From Acidobacteriota bacterium (GTDB taxonomy: Bacteria > Acidobacteriota > UBA890 > WLXD01): DNA of 14,095 nucleotides. Under the pieces are notes generated by a model, which saw only the letters and a list, made by a program, of their open reading frames with translations, made no database searches and was not told the DNA's origin. Position numbers and translations under genes: made by a program. The DNA is taken from positions 1 through 14,095 of the forward strand of contig JACZXM010000027.1 of assembly GCA_022571615.1 (NCBI GenBank), written 5' to 3'. Below are positions 1 through 7,201 of this stretch, one piece after another (within the stretch, counting starts at the first letter, position 1; each line of letters starts with the position of its first letter).

Positions 1-499
1 CGCGGCACTCGAGGCGATCCGACGAGTTGTCGTGGAGATCGACCCCAACCTGGCGGTGATGCAGGCCAAGACGATCGCTCAGCACATGTCGCTAAGCCTG
101 TTTCCGATACGCTTGGCGGCCATGGCGCTGGGGATTCTCGGTGTGCTCGGAGCCCTGCTTGCTGCGGTGGGTGTGTACGGTGTGATCGCCTTTGCGGTCG
201 TCCGCCGGAGGCGCGAGATCGGCATCCGAATCGCGGTCGGCGCCAACCCGGGCGAGGTCATTACGCTAATACTCCGGCAGGGTATGCGACTGGTTCTCAT
301 CGGAGCCGGGATCGGAGTGTTTGCCAGTCTGGGAATGACGCGGGCCCTGCGCGCGATGCTCTACGGCATCGGTGCCGCCGACGCGATGGCCTTTGGCGGC
401 GCCGTCCTGGTGCTGCTTGCCGTTGCGGTGGTGGCCAATCTCGTGCCCGCCCTACGTGCTGCGCGGGTCGATCCGGTCGCGGCTCTGCGGACCCAATGA
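1..499 (+). CDS. FtsX/MacB-type ABC transporter permease, C-terminal part (5' truncated by window)
   Basis: The reading frame is open from base 2 and ends at TGA 497-499; the true start lies upstream, outside the window. About 165 residues are visible. The first stretch (ALEAIRRVVVEIDPNLAVMQ) has the form of the end of a MacB periplasmic domain. It is followed by a typical FtsX membrane domain: a helix around LGILGVLGALLAAVGVYGVI, the cytoplasmic RRREIGIRIAVGA motif, two further hydrophobic helices, and the terminal ALRAARVDPVAALR signature. The tail closely resembles the C-terminus of the 901-residue permease at 7202-9907, so it is probably another duplicated orphan permease. In this family the membrane subunit works with a separate MacB-like ATPase to move substrates or transmit force across the envelope. 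The family assignment is firm; the substrate and the full architecture cannot be seen. It converges on the beta-propeller gene downstream. Confidence 0.9.
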   Translation, partial: AALEAIRRVVVEIDPNLAVMQAKTIAQHMSLSLFPIRLAAMALGILGVLGALLAAVGVYGVIAFAVVRRRREIGIRIAVGANPGEVITLILRQGMRLVLIGAGIGVFASLGMTRALRAMLYGIGAADAMAFGGAVLVLLAVAVVANLVPALRAARVDPVAALRTQ

Positions 500-609
500 G
501 TCCGACCGAACCCGCGACGGGACCATCGGGCGTCAGGATCGTCAGAGTCACGTCGGTGGGATTGGGTCATCATGGCGATGTCTTGTCGCCCGGGGATCCA
601 GGCCTGCTT

Positions 610-1881
610 CTAGGGGGCCGCACCATGCCGCTTGCCGATCGCATACAGGGCGCTCGCGGTGCGAATGAGGATCTGGCCGTCGGAAATCGCCGGTGAGCTG
701 AGCGTGTAGTTCTCGAGGTCGTTTTGCGCCAGCACCTCGAACTCCGGACCGGCCTTGATGACTACGGTGAGGCCGTCCTCGTTGGTGACGTAGATCTTGC
801 CATCGGCCAGCACTGGAGAGCCACTGTAGGTCCCTGGCGCCAGCCTCTCTGGGCCATAGACGAGCTCGCCGGTCTTGGCGTTCAGGCAGAACAGGATCCC
901 CTTGTCGTTAACGCTGTAGAAATACTTGCCGTCGGTCACCGGTGTCGGCACGTCGGGTCCGTCGTCGAATGACCACAGGCGGTGGCTCTTGCTGATGTCA
1001 CCCCGGCCGCCGGCCTTGATCGCGAGCAGGGGGCGCACCCGTGTCGGGGCGTAGATGATGCCGTCCACCACGATCGGCGATGCTACGATTCGGTACGAGC
1101 GGATGTTCTTGGGATTGAGTCCGTCGACGCGCCAGAGCTCCTCGCCGGTCGCCGGGTCGTGTCCCGTGACCACGTCGCCGCCGGTGATCACGATCTCGGT
1201 ATTGCCCTCGTGCTCGAGCAGCGCCGGCGTGGTGTAGGAATCGGGGGATTCGCGGATCGCGTCAGTGTGTCGCTCGATCCGCCACACGGTCTCGCCGCTG
1301 AGCTTGTCGATGCGCAGGACGTAGGACGGGTCGTCGGTTTTCATGCCGTGTAGCACCTGCACGAACAATGCGTTCTGGTGCAACAGCGGCGACGACGCGT
1401 AGCCCCAATTGAGGCCGAAGCGGCCATAGTCGGCCTGGATATCGCGAGCCCAGATCTCGTTGCCGTTGAAATCAAATGCCTTGAGAATCCCGGTGCCGGT
1501 CATCACCCACACGTGCTCTCCATCGGTGACCGGTGAGGGCGACGACATGTTCTGCTTGCGCTCGCGGTGGTTTCCGCTGCTGAGCATCCGCTTCCAACGC
1601 ACTGTCCCGTCGGCACGGTTCACCGCCCAAAGGTGGAGGTTCTCGCCGTCGGCCACATTCAAGAAGATCGTCTCGTCCCAGATGATCGGAGTCGATCCGC
1701 TCCACGCCGGCAGTTCGAGGGACCACTCGATGTTGGTGTCGATGCTCCAGGTCACCGGGAGTCCGGTCTCGGTGCTGACACCATCGCCGGTTGGCCCGCG
1801 CCACTGCGGCCAGTTTTCACCCTGGCTGGTGGACGCCGAACCCAATAGGATGGCCAGCGCGAGGGCGGCGAGTTTGGGCAT
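610..1881 (-). CDS. Exported PQQ-like beta-propeller repeat protein (BamB-like fold)
   Basis: The 423-residue product starts at ATG 1881, with a GAGGAG ribosome site about 8 bases upstream on the minus strand. Residues 1-21 are a signal peptide (hydrophobic ALALAILLG core, probable cut after SQG), so the protein is periplasmic or extracellular. The mature part opens with WPQWRGPTGDGVSTE, typical of the large family annotated as PQQ-binding-like beta-propeller proteins. It then shows repeated blades of the type 'hhhhD..tG...W' (for example VNRADGTVRWKR, IDKLSGETVWRI, HDPATGEELWRV, LNAKTGELVYGP). The length fits a seven- or eight-bladed propeller. No dehydrogenase active-site ring or haem motif is visible, so an enzymatic role with PQQ is unsupported; a structural or binding role like BamB is as likely. 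It is divergent from the transporter at 2026 and stands alone. Confidence 0.88.
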   Translation of the reverse strand: MPKLAALALAILLGSASTSQGENWPQWRGPTGDGVSTETGLPVTWSIDTNIEWSLELPAWSGSTPIIWDETIFLNVADGENLHLWAVNRADGTVRWKRMLSSGNHRERKQNMSSPSPVTDGEHVWVMTGTGILKAFDFNGNEIWARDIQADYGRFGLNWGYASSPLLHQNALFVQVLHGMKTDDPSYVLRIDKLSGETVWRIERHTDAIRESPDSYTTPALLEHEGNTEIVITGGDVVTGHDPATGEELWRVDGLNPKNIRSYRIVASPIVVDGIIYAPTRVRPLLAIKAGGRGDISKSHRLWSFDDGPDVPTPVTDGKYFYSVNDKGILFCLNAKTGELVYGPERLAPGTYSGSPVLADGKIYVTNEDGLTVVIKAGPEFEVLAQNDLENYTLSSPAISDGQILIRTASALYAIGKRHGAAP

Positions 1882-1977
1882 GGGTCGATCTCCTCAAACG
1901 GCGGCCGGAGATGGGGCATCAGGGGGGAATCGGTTCGTGAAGATGTCGCGCGGGACGTTGACACGATACTCCAGTCC

Positions 1978-1994
1978 TGTTGCAGGCTGCAACA
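1978..1994. promoter_or_regulatory. Perfect 17-bp inverted repeat between divergent genes (candidate operator)
   Basis: TGTTGCAG and CTGCAACA are exact reverse complements around a single central G. The site lies in the 144-base divergent intergenic region, 31 bases before the transporter start and 96 bases before the beta-propeller start. The 1-base spacer favours a DNA-binding dimer site over an RNA hairpin. A TTGACA hexamer lies just upstream at 1958-1963, but no good -10 box is found at standard spacing. The cognate regulator is unknown. The sequence does not resemble the palindrome ahead of the GntR gene. Confidence 0.5.
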
Positions 1995-2025
1995 AGACGG
2001 CTGCTGCGCGGCGGGCGGCGAGGGG

Positions 2026-3141
2026 ATGATGAAGCTCAAGTTGCAGCAGTACCTGCTTCCGGGTGTTGTTTTTCAGTCGGTCTTGATCGGCGGCGCCTAT
2101 GCAACCGGGCGGGAGATCGTCGAGTACGGCGCTAAGTTCGGCGCTGCCGGCATCTGGAGCATCGTGGCGATCGGGCTAGGCTTCAGCCTCATCACCGCGG
2201 TGTGTTACGAGTTCGCGCGGGTAACCGGCGCCTACGATTACCGTACCCTGGTGCGTCGGCTCATCGGGCCCGCCTGGCCGCTGTTCGACTTGCTGTACCT
2301 GCTGATGGTGGTGGTCGTGATCGCGGTGGTCAGCGCTGCCTCCGGTGCGATCGCCGAGCAGGTGCTGGGGTTGCCCTATTGGGCCGGCGTGGCGCTCGTG
2401 ATCGCTCTGGTGGCAACCATCAACGCCGCCGGGCGCGGGGTCATCGAGAGTTTCAAGTCGGTTGGATCGGCCCTGTTGTACGTTGGCTACGTGGTGTTTG
2501 CGGGCAGCGTCCTCATCGGCGGCTGGCCGCAGGTACGGGCGGTGCTGGCGAGCGGGGACAGCTCGTTCTGGGGAGAGGCGCCGTTTGGCCTGGTCTTCTC
2601 GACCGGACTGCTGTACGTCGGCTACAACCTCGCCGGGCTGCCGAGCACGCTCTTTGTTCTCGACCGGCAGACCTCCCGCCGCCAGGCGTTGTGGGCCGGC
2701 GTGATTACCGGGGCGCTATCGACCGTCCCGTTCCTGCTCACCTGGCTTGCCATCCTCGCCTTTTACCCCCAGCCCGCGGTTCTGAACGCCGAGGTACCGT
2801 GGCTGGTCATGCTCGGGCGCGTCGGAGGTGACGGGCTGGTGGCGTTCTACGCCGTGGTCATTCTTTGGACCCTGGTGGAGACCAGCGTCGGAATGATCCA
2901 CGCGGTGGTAGATCGGATCTCGGTTAATCGGGTCGAGAGCGGCGGCTACGCGCTGACGCCGAGGCAGGTCGCTGCGGTCACCGTGGGGCTGCTGGTGACG
3001 GCGGCGCTGCTGTCGCGCTGGGGCATCATCGCGCTCGTTGCGCGCGGGTACTCGCTGATGGCCTACGGGTTCCTGGTATTGTTTGCCGTGCCGCTCCTTA
3101 CACGTGGGCTGGCGATTATCAGAAGAGACGCGCACAGGTAA
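2026..3141 (+). CDS. YkvI-like polytopic membrane transporter
   Basis: The 371-residue product has about ten hydrophobic helices (approximately residues 10-27, 42-62, 85-108, 117-135, 146-166, 188-205, 222-246, 268-290, 314-330, 333-358). The N-terminal segment LIGGAYATGREIVEYGAKFG, with unwound-helix glycines, is characteristic of the YkvI family. These are small, uncharacterised relatives of the APC/LeuT-fold secondary transporters. The substrate is not known for the family and cannot be read from the sequence. Two ATGs stand in tandem (2026 and 2029). The purine run GAGGGG ends directly against the first, so ribosome-site spacing is unusually short for either. A GntR regulator follows after 47 bases on the same strand and may control it. 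Upstream lies a 17-bp palindrome. Confidence 0.82.
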   Translation: MMKLKLQQYLLPGVVFQSVLIGGAYATGREIVEYGAKFGAAGIWSIVAIGLGFSLITAVCYEFARVTGAYDYRTLVRRLIGPAWPLFDLLYLLMVVVVIAVVSAASGAIAEQVLGLPYWAGVALVIALVATINAAGRGVIESFKSVGSALLYVGYVVFAGSVLIGGWPQVRAVLASGDSSFWGEAPFGLVFSTGLLYVGYNLAGLPSTLFVLDRQTSRRQALWAGVITGALSTVPFLLTWLAILAFYPQPAVLNAEVPWLVMLGRVGGDGLVAFYAVVILWTLVETSVGMIHAVVDRISVNRVESGGYALTPRQVAAVTVGLLVTAALLSRWGIIALVARGYSLMAYGFLVLFAVPLLTRGLAIIRRDAHR

Positions 3142-3170
3142 GAGAGAGGCAATAAGCAAACACGAAACAC

Positions 3171-3182
3171 ATCATATATGAT
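3171..3182 (+). promoter_or_regulatory. GntR autoregulatory operator / -10 element directly before the start codon
   Basis: ATCATATATGAT is a perfect 12-bp palindrome in an AT-rich island, ending 6 bases before the ATG of the GntR/FCD gene. Short AT-rich palindromes of this size are the usual operator form for FCD-type GntR regulators, so autoregulation is the natural reading. Its right half contains TATGAT (3177-3182), a good -10 hexamer. A transcript from it would begin at about the start codon. No convincing -35 box is seen 16-18 bases upstream. Confidence 0.6.
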
Positions 3183-3188
3183 ACTCAG

Positions 3189-3839
3189 ATGCTCACCCGC
3201 GAGCCCCTTTCAGAGCAGGTCAAGAGCCACGTTCGGCATCAGATTGTCGGAGGCGAGTACGAACCGGAAACGAAAGTCGGAATTGCGCAGGTAGCCGAGG
3301 AACTCGGCGTTAGCCCGACACCGGTCCGCGAGGCGTTCGCGCAACTCGTGAGCGAGGGTTTTCTGACCCTGTCGCCGAACCGCGGCTTCTATGTTCGGCC
3401 GCTTGACATCGAGGAGGTAGGCGGTTTGTTGCCAATTCTCTCGACACTCGAGGACCTGGCTCTGCGCACAGTTCCGCCAGTGGACGCGGAACAGGCTGCG
3501 ACCCTGCGCGAGCTCAACCGGCAGTTGCTCGAGAGTGTCAAACACTCGGCGGTACGCGCCATGCTGGTCAACCAGCAGTGGCATGCGAAGCTGATGGAAC
3601 GGTGCGGGAACCGCGAGCTTCAGCGAGTGATAGCGCAGCTGCGAGCGCGGACCTTTCGTTACGAGTACATCTACTACAAGTTTCAGCAAGACGACGTCGA
3701 AGAGCAAGCGCGCCAGCACGACGAGATTCTGACCGCGCTCGAGCGCGGTGACCGTCGTCTGGCACGAGAAGTGATGAGCAAGCATTGGGACCACAACCTC
3801 CAGCTCATGGTTCCGTCCGGGCACGAGAACGAAGGTTAG
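3189..3839 (+). CDS. GntR-family transcriptional regulator, FCD subfamily
   Basis: The 216-residue product has a GntR winged helix at about residues 5-70 (LSEQVKSHVRHQIVGGEYEP, then VAEELGVSPTPVREAFAQL as helix-turn-helix and GFYVRPL as wing). An all-helical FCD effector domain follows at about 78-205. Three histidines at the usual FCD metal positions are present (H132 in QQWHAKL, H177 in QHDEIL, H199 in SKHWDHN). The aspartate normally four residues before the first histidine is asparagine here (N128). The protein should bind a palindromic operator as a dimer and release it on binding a small acid or similar metabolite; the ligand is unknown. The start at ATG 3189 has no Shine-Dalgarno sequence but is preceded at once by a palindrome/-10 element. 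Proximity to the transporter suggests it controls that gene as well as itself. Confidence 0.92.
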   Translation: MLTREPLSEQVKSHVRHQIVGGEYEPETKVGIAQVAEELGVSPTPVREAFAQLVSEGFLTLSPNRGFYVRPLDIEEVGGLLPILSTLEDLALRTVPPVDAEQAATLRELNRQLLESVKHSAVRAMLVNQQWHAKLMERCGNRELQRVIAQLRARTFRYEYIYYKFQQDDVEEQARQHDEILTALERGDRRLAREVMSKHWDHNLQLMVPSGHENEG

Positions 3840-3881
3840 GCCTGCCAGGTATTTGACGCCGGTCTCTGATTGCATCATTCT

Positions 3882-3889
3882 ATCCGGAT
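3882..3889 (+). promoter_or_regulatory. Candidate operator overlapping the regulator-methyltransferase start
   Basis: ATCCGGAT is a perfect 8-bp palindrome that overlaps the ATG at 3888, flanked by imperfectly matching TTCT and GAA arms. A TTGACG hexamer (3853-3858) lies 17 bases ahead of a weak CATTCT -10 candidate (3876-3881), which would place transcription initiation at about the start codon. An 8-bp palindrome is short and can occur by chance. The position is what suggests autoregulation. Confidence 0.3.
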
Positions 3890-4850
3890 GAACGGATTGA
3901 ATGCTGCCGCCGGCCCCCGTATCTTCGACCTGATGTCGAACCTCTCCGACACCACCCGTTCGCGCCTGTTGCTGGTGGTGGAGGGGCACGACTTCACGGT
4001 CTCGGAGCTGTGCACCATCCTGCAGATGCCACAGTCGACGGTCAGCCGGCACCTGAAGGTCCTGGTAGACGACGGCTGGTTGACGTCGCAGCCGGATGGA
4101 ACCGCGCGGCGGTACCGGATGGTCGGCAACCGGCTCGACGAGCCGGCGCGAGAGCTCTGGGGCCTGGTGCGGGAGCGTGCCGGCGAGCTACCGGCGGCAC
4201 GCCAGGATGCCCTGCGGGTCAAGAGCGTCCTGGCCGGCAGGACGAGTCGATCGCAGGAGTTCTTTGCCAGCGCCGCTGGCGATTGGGATCGACTGCGACG
4301 GGAGATGTTCGGCGAGCACGTTGACATGCAGGCGCTGCTAGGGTTGATCGACGATAGCTGGTGCGTGGGCGATCTCGGATGCGGTACTGGGCGGGTGGCC
4401 GAGACTCTGGCGCCCTTCGTAGAGAGGGTCGTTGCGGTCGACGGCTCGCGCGAGATGCTCGCTGCCGCCGGGGATCGGCTTCGGGGTCTCGACAACGTGG
4501 AGCTGCGTTCGGGTCAACTCGAATCGTTGCCGCTGCAGGACGGCGAGCTGGATGCGGCGCTCCTGTTCCTGGTCCTGCACCATGTTTTGGATCCAGAACG
4601 AGTGCTTGCGGAGGTGGCGCGGGTGATCAGGCCGGGTGGGCGGCTTCTGGTCGCCGACATGACCTCGCACGACCGGCATGCCTACCAGGACACGATGGGG
4701 CACGTGTGGCTCGGTTTCACCGAGCAGCAGATTCGTGGCTGGTTGTCCCACGCCGGCTTCGAGCGCTGCACCTATCACGCGTTGCCTCCGGATCCGGAAG
4801 CTTCCGGACCGGCCGTGTTTACCGCGTCTGCCCGCCGGGCGGCGCATTAG
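3888..4850 (+). CDS. ArsR-type HTH regulator fused to SAM-dependent methyltransferase (SahR-like)
   Basis: The 320-residue product is counted from ATG 3888; a TTG at 3870 would add six residues and is less likely. Residues 11-85 form an ArsR winged helix ([24 protein letters not shown], recognition helix about 48-59, wing RRYRM). Residues about 120-315 are a class I methyltransferase. Motif I is [11 protein letters not shown] (160-170), the acidic residue after strand 2 is in VVAVDGS, motif IV-like [12 protein letters not shown] is at 225-236, and [11 protein letters not shown] is at 248-258. There is no cysteine or histidine metal site of the classical arsenic or zinc sensors. It lies 65 bases upstream of ahcY on the same strand. 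ArsR-type SahR proteins are known regulators of the SAM/SAH cycle in Proteobacteria. I infer that the methyltransferase fold senses SAM or SAH here, but a real methyl-transfer activity is not excluded. Confidence 0.88.
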   Translation: MNGLNAAAGPRIFDLMSNLSDTTRSRLLLVVEGHDFTVSELCTILQMPQSTVSRHLKVLVDDGWLTSQPDGTARRYRMVGNRLDEPARELWGLVRERAGELPAARQDALRVKSVLAGRTSRSQEFFASAAGDWDRLRREMFGEHVDMQALLGLIDDSWCVGDLGCGTGRVAETLAPFVERVVAVDGSREMLAAAGDRLRGLDNVELRSGQLESLPLQDGELDAALLFLVLHHVLDPERVLAEVARVIRPGGRLLVADMTSHDRHAYQDTMGHVWLGFTEQQIRGWLSHAGFERCTYHALPPDPEASGPAVFTASARRAAH

Positions 4851-4915
4851 AAAGAACGACAGACCAAGAAAGCCTTGGGCCGTCCGCTGGCCCGACGCAT
4901 CAACGGGAGAGCCTC

Positions 4916-6415
4916 ATGCACACGACCGTAGAGCAAACACATGCCTTTGACGACGCCCGGGCAGCCGGCCGCGAGCCGTTCAAGGTCGCCGACCTGTCAC
5001 TGGCCGATCTGGGGCGCAAGGAGATCCGCCTGGCCGAGCACGAGATGCCGGGCTTGATGCAGGTACGGCGCCGTTACAGTGAAAGCAAGCCGTTCGCCGG
5101 CGTCAGGATCATGGGCAGTCTACACATGACGGTGCAGACGGCCGTGCTCATCGAGACTCTGGTGGCGCTTGGCGCCGACGTGCGGTGGGTGTCGTGCAAT
5201 ATCTTCTCGACCCAGGATCCCGCCGCCGCCGCGGTGGCGGTCGGTCGGCCGGAGAACGGTGGCACGATCGAGGCGCCGCGTGGTATCCCTGTGTACGCCT
5301 GGAAGGGCGAGACGCTCCAGGAGTACTGGTGGTGTACCGATCAGGCGCTGGTGTGGCCCGATGGCAGTGGCCCCGAGCTCATCGTCGACGATGGCGGGGA
5401 CGCAACGCTGCTGATCCACAAGGGGGTGGAGTTCGAGATCGCCGGCCAGGTGCCGAGGTTCAACGAGGACTCCGATCCGGAGGAATTGGGAGTGATCTTC
5501 GATCTACTCCGGCGTGAGCTGGAGCGCGATCCGGAGCGTTGGCGCAAGGTGGCCGAGGGATGCCGCGGAGTCAGCGAGGAGACCACCACCGGCGTGCACC
5601 GCCTGATGCAGATGGAAAAGGCCGGCACGCTGCTGTTTCCTGCGATCAACGTCAACGACTCGGTCACCAAGTCGAAGTTCGACAACATCTACGGCTGTCG
5701 TCACTCGGTGGTCGACGGCCTGAACCGGGCGACCGACGTGATGATCGGCGGCAAGGTCGCGGTCGTGTGTGGGTTCGGCGAGGTCGGCAAGGGGTGCGCG
5801 CAGGCGCTACGGGGCCAGGGAGCTCGCGTCATCGTTACCGAGATCGACCCGATCTGTGCCCTGCAGGCGGCGATGGAAGGCTACGAGGTCAAGACACTCC
5901 AGAGCGTGGTGGCCAGTGCCGACATCTTCGTGACCGCGACCGGGAACTTCAATCTGATCACGGCCCAGCACATGGCCCAGATGAAGGACAAGGCGATCGT
6001 GGCCAACATTGGGCATTTCGACAACGAGATCGACATGGCCGGGCTCAAGAAGTTCCCCGGCATCGAGCACGTCAACGTGAAGCCTCAGTACGACGAGTGG
6101 GTATTTCCCGACGGCCATAGCGTCCTGGTGCTCGCCGAGGGGCGTCTCATGAACCTGGGCTGTGCCACTGGCCACCCGAGCTTCGTGATGTCGGCGTCGT
6201 TCACCAACCAGGTGTTGGCGCAAATGGCGCTCAACGACAACAGCGGCGAGTATGGCAAGGCCGTATACGTGCTCCCCAAGCACCTGGACGAAGAAGTCGC
6301 CCGGCTACATCTGGACCATCTCGGGGTCGAGCTCACACGCCTGACCGACGAACAGGCGGAATACCTCGGCATCCCGGTCGAAGGACCCTACAAGCCGGAT
6401 CACTACCGCTACTGA
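4916..6415 (+). CDS. ahcY: S-adenosylhomocysteine hydrolase (adenosylhomocysteinase)
   Basis: The 499-residue cytosolic, NAD-dependent enzyme reversibly splits S-adenosylhomocysteine to adenosine and homocysteine, relieving product inhibition of methyltransferases. The start at ATG 4916 has GGGAGAG 5 bases upstream; the open frame further upstream overlaps the previous gene and is not coding. By comparison with the human enzyme, the key residues are present: H70, D159, E222, K252/D256/N257 (TKSKFDN) and C261. The NAD loop is GFGEVGKG (286-293) with E309 in TEIDP. H367 is in NIGHFDNE, and the C-terminal KPDHYRY reaches into the neighbouring cofactor site. The length reflects the insertion of about 40 residues (roughly 180-220) common in bacterial forms. 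The substrate-loop cysteine of GCLHMT is serine here (GSLHMT, residues 67-72). It is probably cotranscribed with the upstream regulator-methyltransferase. Confidence 0.98.
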   Translation: MHTTVEQTHAFDDARAAGREPFKVADLSLADLGRKEIRLAEHEMPGLMQVRRRYSESKPFAGVRIMGSLHMTVQTAVLIETLVALGADVRWVSCNIFSTQDPAAAAVAVGRPENGGTIEAPRGIPVYAWKGETLQEYWWCTDQALVWPDGSGPELIVDDGGDATLLIHKGVEFEIAGQVPRFNEDSDPEELGVIFDLLRRELERDPERWRKVAEGCRGVSEETTTGVHRLMQMEKAGTLLFPAINVNDSVTKSKFDNIYGCRHSVVDGLNRATDVMIGGKVAVVCGFGEVGKGCAQALRGQGARVIVTEIDPICALQAAMEGYEVKTLQSVVASADIFVTATGNFNLITAQHMAQMKDKAIVANIGHFDNEIDMAGLKKFPGIEHVNVKPQYDEWVFPDGHSVLVLAEGRLMNLGCATGHPSFVMSASFTNQVLAQMALNDNSGEYGKAVYVLPKHLDEEVARLHLDHLGVELTRLTDEQAEYLGIPVEGPYKPDHYRY

Positions 6416-6420
6416 GGTCC

Positions 6421-6445
6421 GGCGTACGGGCTAGCGGCCCACGCC
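6421..6445. terminator. Hairpin between convergent ahcY and lepB (possible bidirectional terminator)
   Basis: GGCGT and ACGCC enclose GGGC-TAGCG-GCCC, giving a 9-bp GC-rich stem with a 2-base bulge and a 5-base loop. It begins 5 bases after the ahcY stop codon, in the 47-base convergent gap. There is no T-run on either side, so it is not a canonical intrinsic terminator. It may still stabilise or delimit both transcripts. Confidence 0.4.
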
Positions 6446-6462
6446 ACTTCTGCCACAGGCTG

Positions 6463-7059
6463 CTAGAGCGGTCGCCAGACCAACCCTTCGTTCCGGCGCA
6501 GGAAGACTGCCACCGCGCGCCCGTAGATTGCTGTTTCCGGGATGAACCCGAAGATCCGCCCATCGTGGCTGTTGCCGCGGAAATCGCCCATTACCAGGAC
6601 ATAGCCGGAAGGGATCTGCTGGACAGGGTAGTTGCCCCCGGGGCGCGACAGATTCAACAACGCGCGGTGGGTACCGAGCGTCTCGATCGAGGGATCCTGC
6701 GGTAAGGCCATGTTCTCGCCGTTCAGGAACAGATGCCCGTCGCGCACCTCGATCGTGTCGCTGCCGACCGCCACCACGCGCTTGATGAGCCGCTTGCCGG
6801 TCTCGGGAGAGTCGAAGACGACGATCTCGCCGACGCCAGGCTGATCGCCTCGCGTGAGCTGCCACTTGAGGAAAGGCACCCGTAGCCCGTAGGCGGTCTT
6901 GTTGACCAGCACCCGGTCACCGGGCATGAGCGTGTACTCCATCGAGCTGGTCGGAACGATGTAGTGGTCAGCTAGCGAAGAGCGCGCAGAAAACAGGATC
7001 AGCGCCAGCACTCCGACAAGGAGGACTTCCTTGCCGATCCGCTGCAGCCGTTCGCCCAT
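6463..7059 (-). CDS. lepB: Signal peptidase I
   Basis: The 198-residue product is counted from ATG 7059, chosen because AGAGGG lies about 8 bases upstream; an in-frame ATG at 7095 would add 12 residues. A single membrane helix (about 12-29, LLVGVLALILFSA) anchors the catalytic domain on the outer face of the inner membrane, where it removes signal peptides from exported proteins. The Ser-Lys dyad is visible: S39 in PTSSMEYTLMPGD and K93 in RLIKRVVAV. Box E reads GDFRGNSHDGRIFG (158-171). It keeps the NS and D/R residues but has F for the usual N of GDN and G for the S of DSR. The protein is short, with one transmembrane helix and no second one as in E. coli LepB. It converges on ahcY and is followed upstream by the ADOP operon on the same strand. 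Confidence 0.96.
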   Translation of the reverse strand: MGERLQRIGKEVLLVGVLALILFSARSSLADHYIVPTSSMEYTLMPGDRVLVNKTAYGLRVPFLKWQLTRGDQPGVGEIVVFDSPETGKRLIKRVVAVGSDTIEVRDGHLFLNGENMALPQDPSIETLGTHRALLNLSRPGGNYPVQQIPSGYVLVMGDFRGNSHDGRIFGFIPETAIYGRAVAVFLRRNEGLVWRPL

Positions 7060-7153
7060 GGAAACACCCTCTGAAGTTCGTCGCGGCGAAGTCATCGATG
7101 TCTATTGTGCACGGTCGCGATACGAGTGTTCTACCTCGGTGGCACCATAACAT

Positions 7154-7169
7154 CCAGGGCTCGTCCTGG
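7154..7169 (-). terminator. Weak hairpin downstream of the ADOP permease
   Basis: CCAGG and CCTGG pair around a 6-base loop, 33 bases past the permease stop codon on the minus strand, followed in that direction by ATGTTATGG. The stem is only 5 bp and the T-tract is poor, so this is a tentative transcript end between the permease and lepB. Confidence 0.2.
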
Positions 7170-7201
7170 CTTGTCGCTTTGCTTGCCCGGGCTGCCAGCG
7201 G

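Noticed and set aside
496..696. Small ORF starting within the stop region of the first permease (ATGA overlap)
   Set aside because: The product resembles no protein family I know and overlaps the 3' end of the convergent beta-propeller gene.
1460..2029. 189-codon open frame on the plus strand opposite the beta-propeller gene
   Set aside because: It is antisense to a well-supported gene, arises from GC-rich codon bias, and has no domain signature or ribosome site.
3210..4052. 280-codon minus-strand open frame opposite the GntR gene
   Set aside because: It is the reverse-strand shadow of the GntR and ArsR coding regions, with no hydrophobic or motif content of its own.
4361..4915. Open frame extending ahcY 185 codons upstream of its start
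   Set aside because: It overlaps the methyltransferase coding region in another frame, encodes low-complexity Arg/Gly/Ala-rich sequence, and the ATG at 4916 has a good ribosome site and the expected N-terminus.
4851..4915. SAH riboswitch or hairpin leader before ahcY
   Set aside because: The 65-base gap has a GGCC-rich hairpin (GGGCC 4877-4881 with GGCCC 4889-4893), but I do not see the conserved GAGGAGCGCUGC-like core of SAH riboswitches and the gap is short. The hairpin alone is weak evidence.
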